Assembly (NCBI GenBank): GCA_016869645.1
Contig: VGDO01000047.1
Span: 1 to 32,849 of the forward strand
DNA length: 32,849 bases
Reading direction: 5' to 3'
From: Alphaproteobacteria bacterium
GTDB taxonomy: Bacteria > Pseudomonadota > Alphaproteobacteria > SHVW01
Below the pieces are notes generated by a model. It worked only from the letters and a program-made list of their open reading frames with translations, made no database searches and had not been told where the DNA came from. Positions 32,576-32,849 of the stretch are shown here, piece after piece. The first letter of the stretch is position 1. Each line of letters opens with the position of its first letter. The position numbers and the translations under genes were made by a program.

Positions 32576-32645
32576 AAGAATGCCACGCGGGGCAAGAACG
32601 CCGCCCCGGTAAGAATGCACCCGGGGTAAGAATGCCACCCGTGGT
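32576..32645. repeat. Four imperfect tandem copies of a 17-18-bp unit upstream of the kinase
   Basis: Copies begin at 32576, 32594, 32611 and 32628; the consensus is AAGAATGCCACCCGGGGT. They differ by a few substitutions and a single-base gain or loss. The block lies 57 bases beyond the chosen kinase start, so it may be in the promoter or leader. The rest of the 200-base gap up to the IS shows no gene. Confidence 0.7.
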
Positions 32646-32719
32646 TGCCCTAGGTCAGTCTAGCCCTCAAGGGTTCGTGTGGCACTCGGTAGAAACCCGC
32701 AAACGCGCCCAGAAAAACC

Positions 32720-32849
32720 CTGAGAGCCGATCCAGGAAGTTGAGATTCAGGAGCAAGCTGTTGTTCGGGTCAAGCGGCGGAGCATGAGGCGGATCATGGC
32801 GAGGCGGAAGAAGGCGGCGACGGTTCGCTCGTAGCGCTCGAAGTCGCGC
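32720..32849 (-). mobile_element. Transposase 3' end of the same IS5-family-like element, right copy
   Basis: These bases are the exact reverse complement of 1-130. The element boundary (CTGAGAGCCGATCC at 32720) abuts AAAAACC intergenic sequence upstream of the kinase, so this copy appears to disrupt no gene. Both copies point their transposase 3' ends into the window. Confidence 0.85.
32747..32848 (-). CDS. IS5-family-like transposase, C-terminal fragment (runs off the right edge)
   Basis: Reverse-strand twin of the fragment at 2-103, with identical 33 codons and stop. Only the C-terminal tail is visible. Confidence 0.75.
   Translation of the reverse strand, partial: RDFERYERTVAAFFRLAMIRLMLRRLTRTTACS

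Noticed and set aside
1..32849. CRISPR arrays, tRNA/rRNA genes, prophage or toxin-antitoxin modules
   Set aside because: No regularly spaced repeats with unique spacers, no tRNA cloverleaf or rRNA core sequence, and no phage or toxin-antitoxin motifs were seen by eye.

Overview
The window is a 32.8-kb piece of a high-GC alphaproteobacterial chromosome. Several independent signs support this: a TrcR-type (DUF1013) regulator, a DUF1192 protein, two YdcH/DUF465 proteins, an HWE-type histidine kinase, an alphaproteobacterial RpoH promoter with a ROSE-like 5' leader in front of an Hsp20 gene, and a CtrA-like box. I cannot name a genus. Most genes look like ordinary chromosomal metabolism and transport. 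The accessory signal is limited to insertion-sequence pieces, one IS-broken gene and dense intergenic palindromes.

The first and last 130 bases are exact reverse complements. Both encode the C-terminus of the same IS5-like transposase. The window therefore begins and ends inside two copies of one IS, both with their transposase 3' ends pointing inward. This is probably where an assembly broke at a repeat. The left copy interrupts a TPR/outer-membrane protein gene.

Region by region: 1.1-1.7 kb, heat-shock promoter, candidate RNA thermometer and hsp20. 1.8-4.9 kb (minus), an operon of O-acetylhomoserine sulfhydrylase-like enzyme, VOC protein, alpha/beta hydrolase and 4HBT thioesterase. 4.9-5.35 kb, a highly structured intergenic region with a short ORF. 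5.3-6.5 kb, DUF429, a small membrane protein and DUF1192. 6.5-8.5 kb, quinone oxidoreductase and trcR. 8.6-11.3 kb, SDR, FMN reductase, GST and MmcQ/YjbR. 11.6-15.3 kb, divergent prpE and a second acyl-CoA synthetase. 15.5-20.6 kb, a GntR regulator divergent from an SsuABC/TauABC-like transporter and a GMC oxidoreductase. 20.6-21.2 kb, a decayed stretch holding an IS110 remnant. 21.2-24.1 kb, a complete polar amino-acid ABC transporter. 24.3-27.2 kb, YdcH, PAS-GGDEF diguanylate cyclase, ubiX, TIGR02444 and a second YdcH. 27.4-30.2 kb, purE-purK-kynU. 30.3-32.5 kb, a three-PAS HWE kinase with its single-domain response regulator.

I did not find a clearly new multi-gene system. The best candidates for a second look are the ROSE-like thermometer with its exact RpoH promoter, the structured RNA and hidden short ORF upstream of DUF429, the repeated two-cysteine motif in the kinase PAS domains, and the GntR/ABC/GMC uptake-and-oxidation cluster. 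All function calls come from reading motifs by eye; no database search was run.
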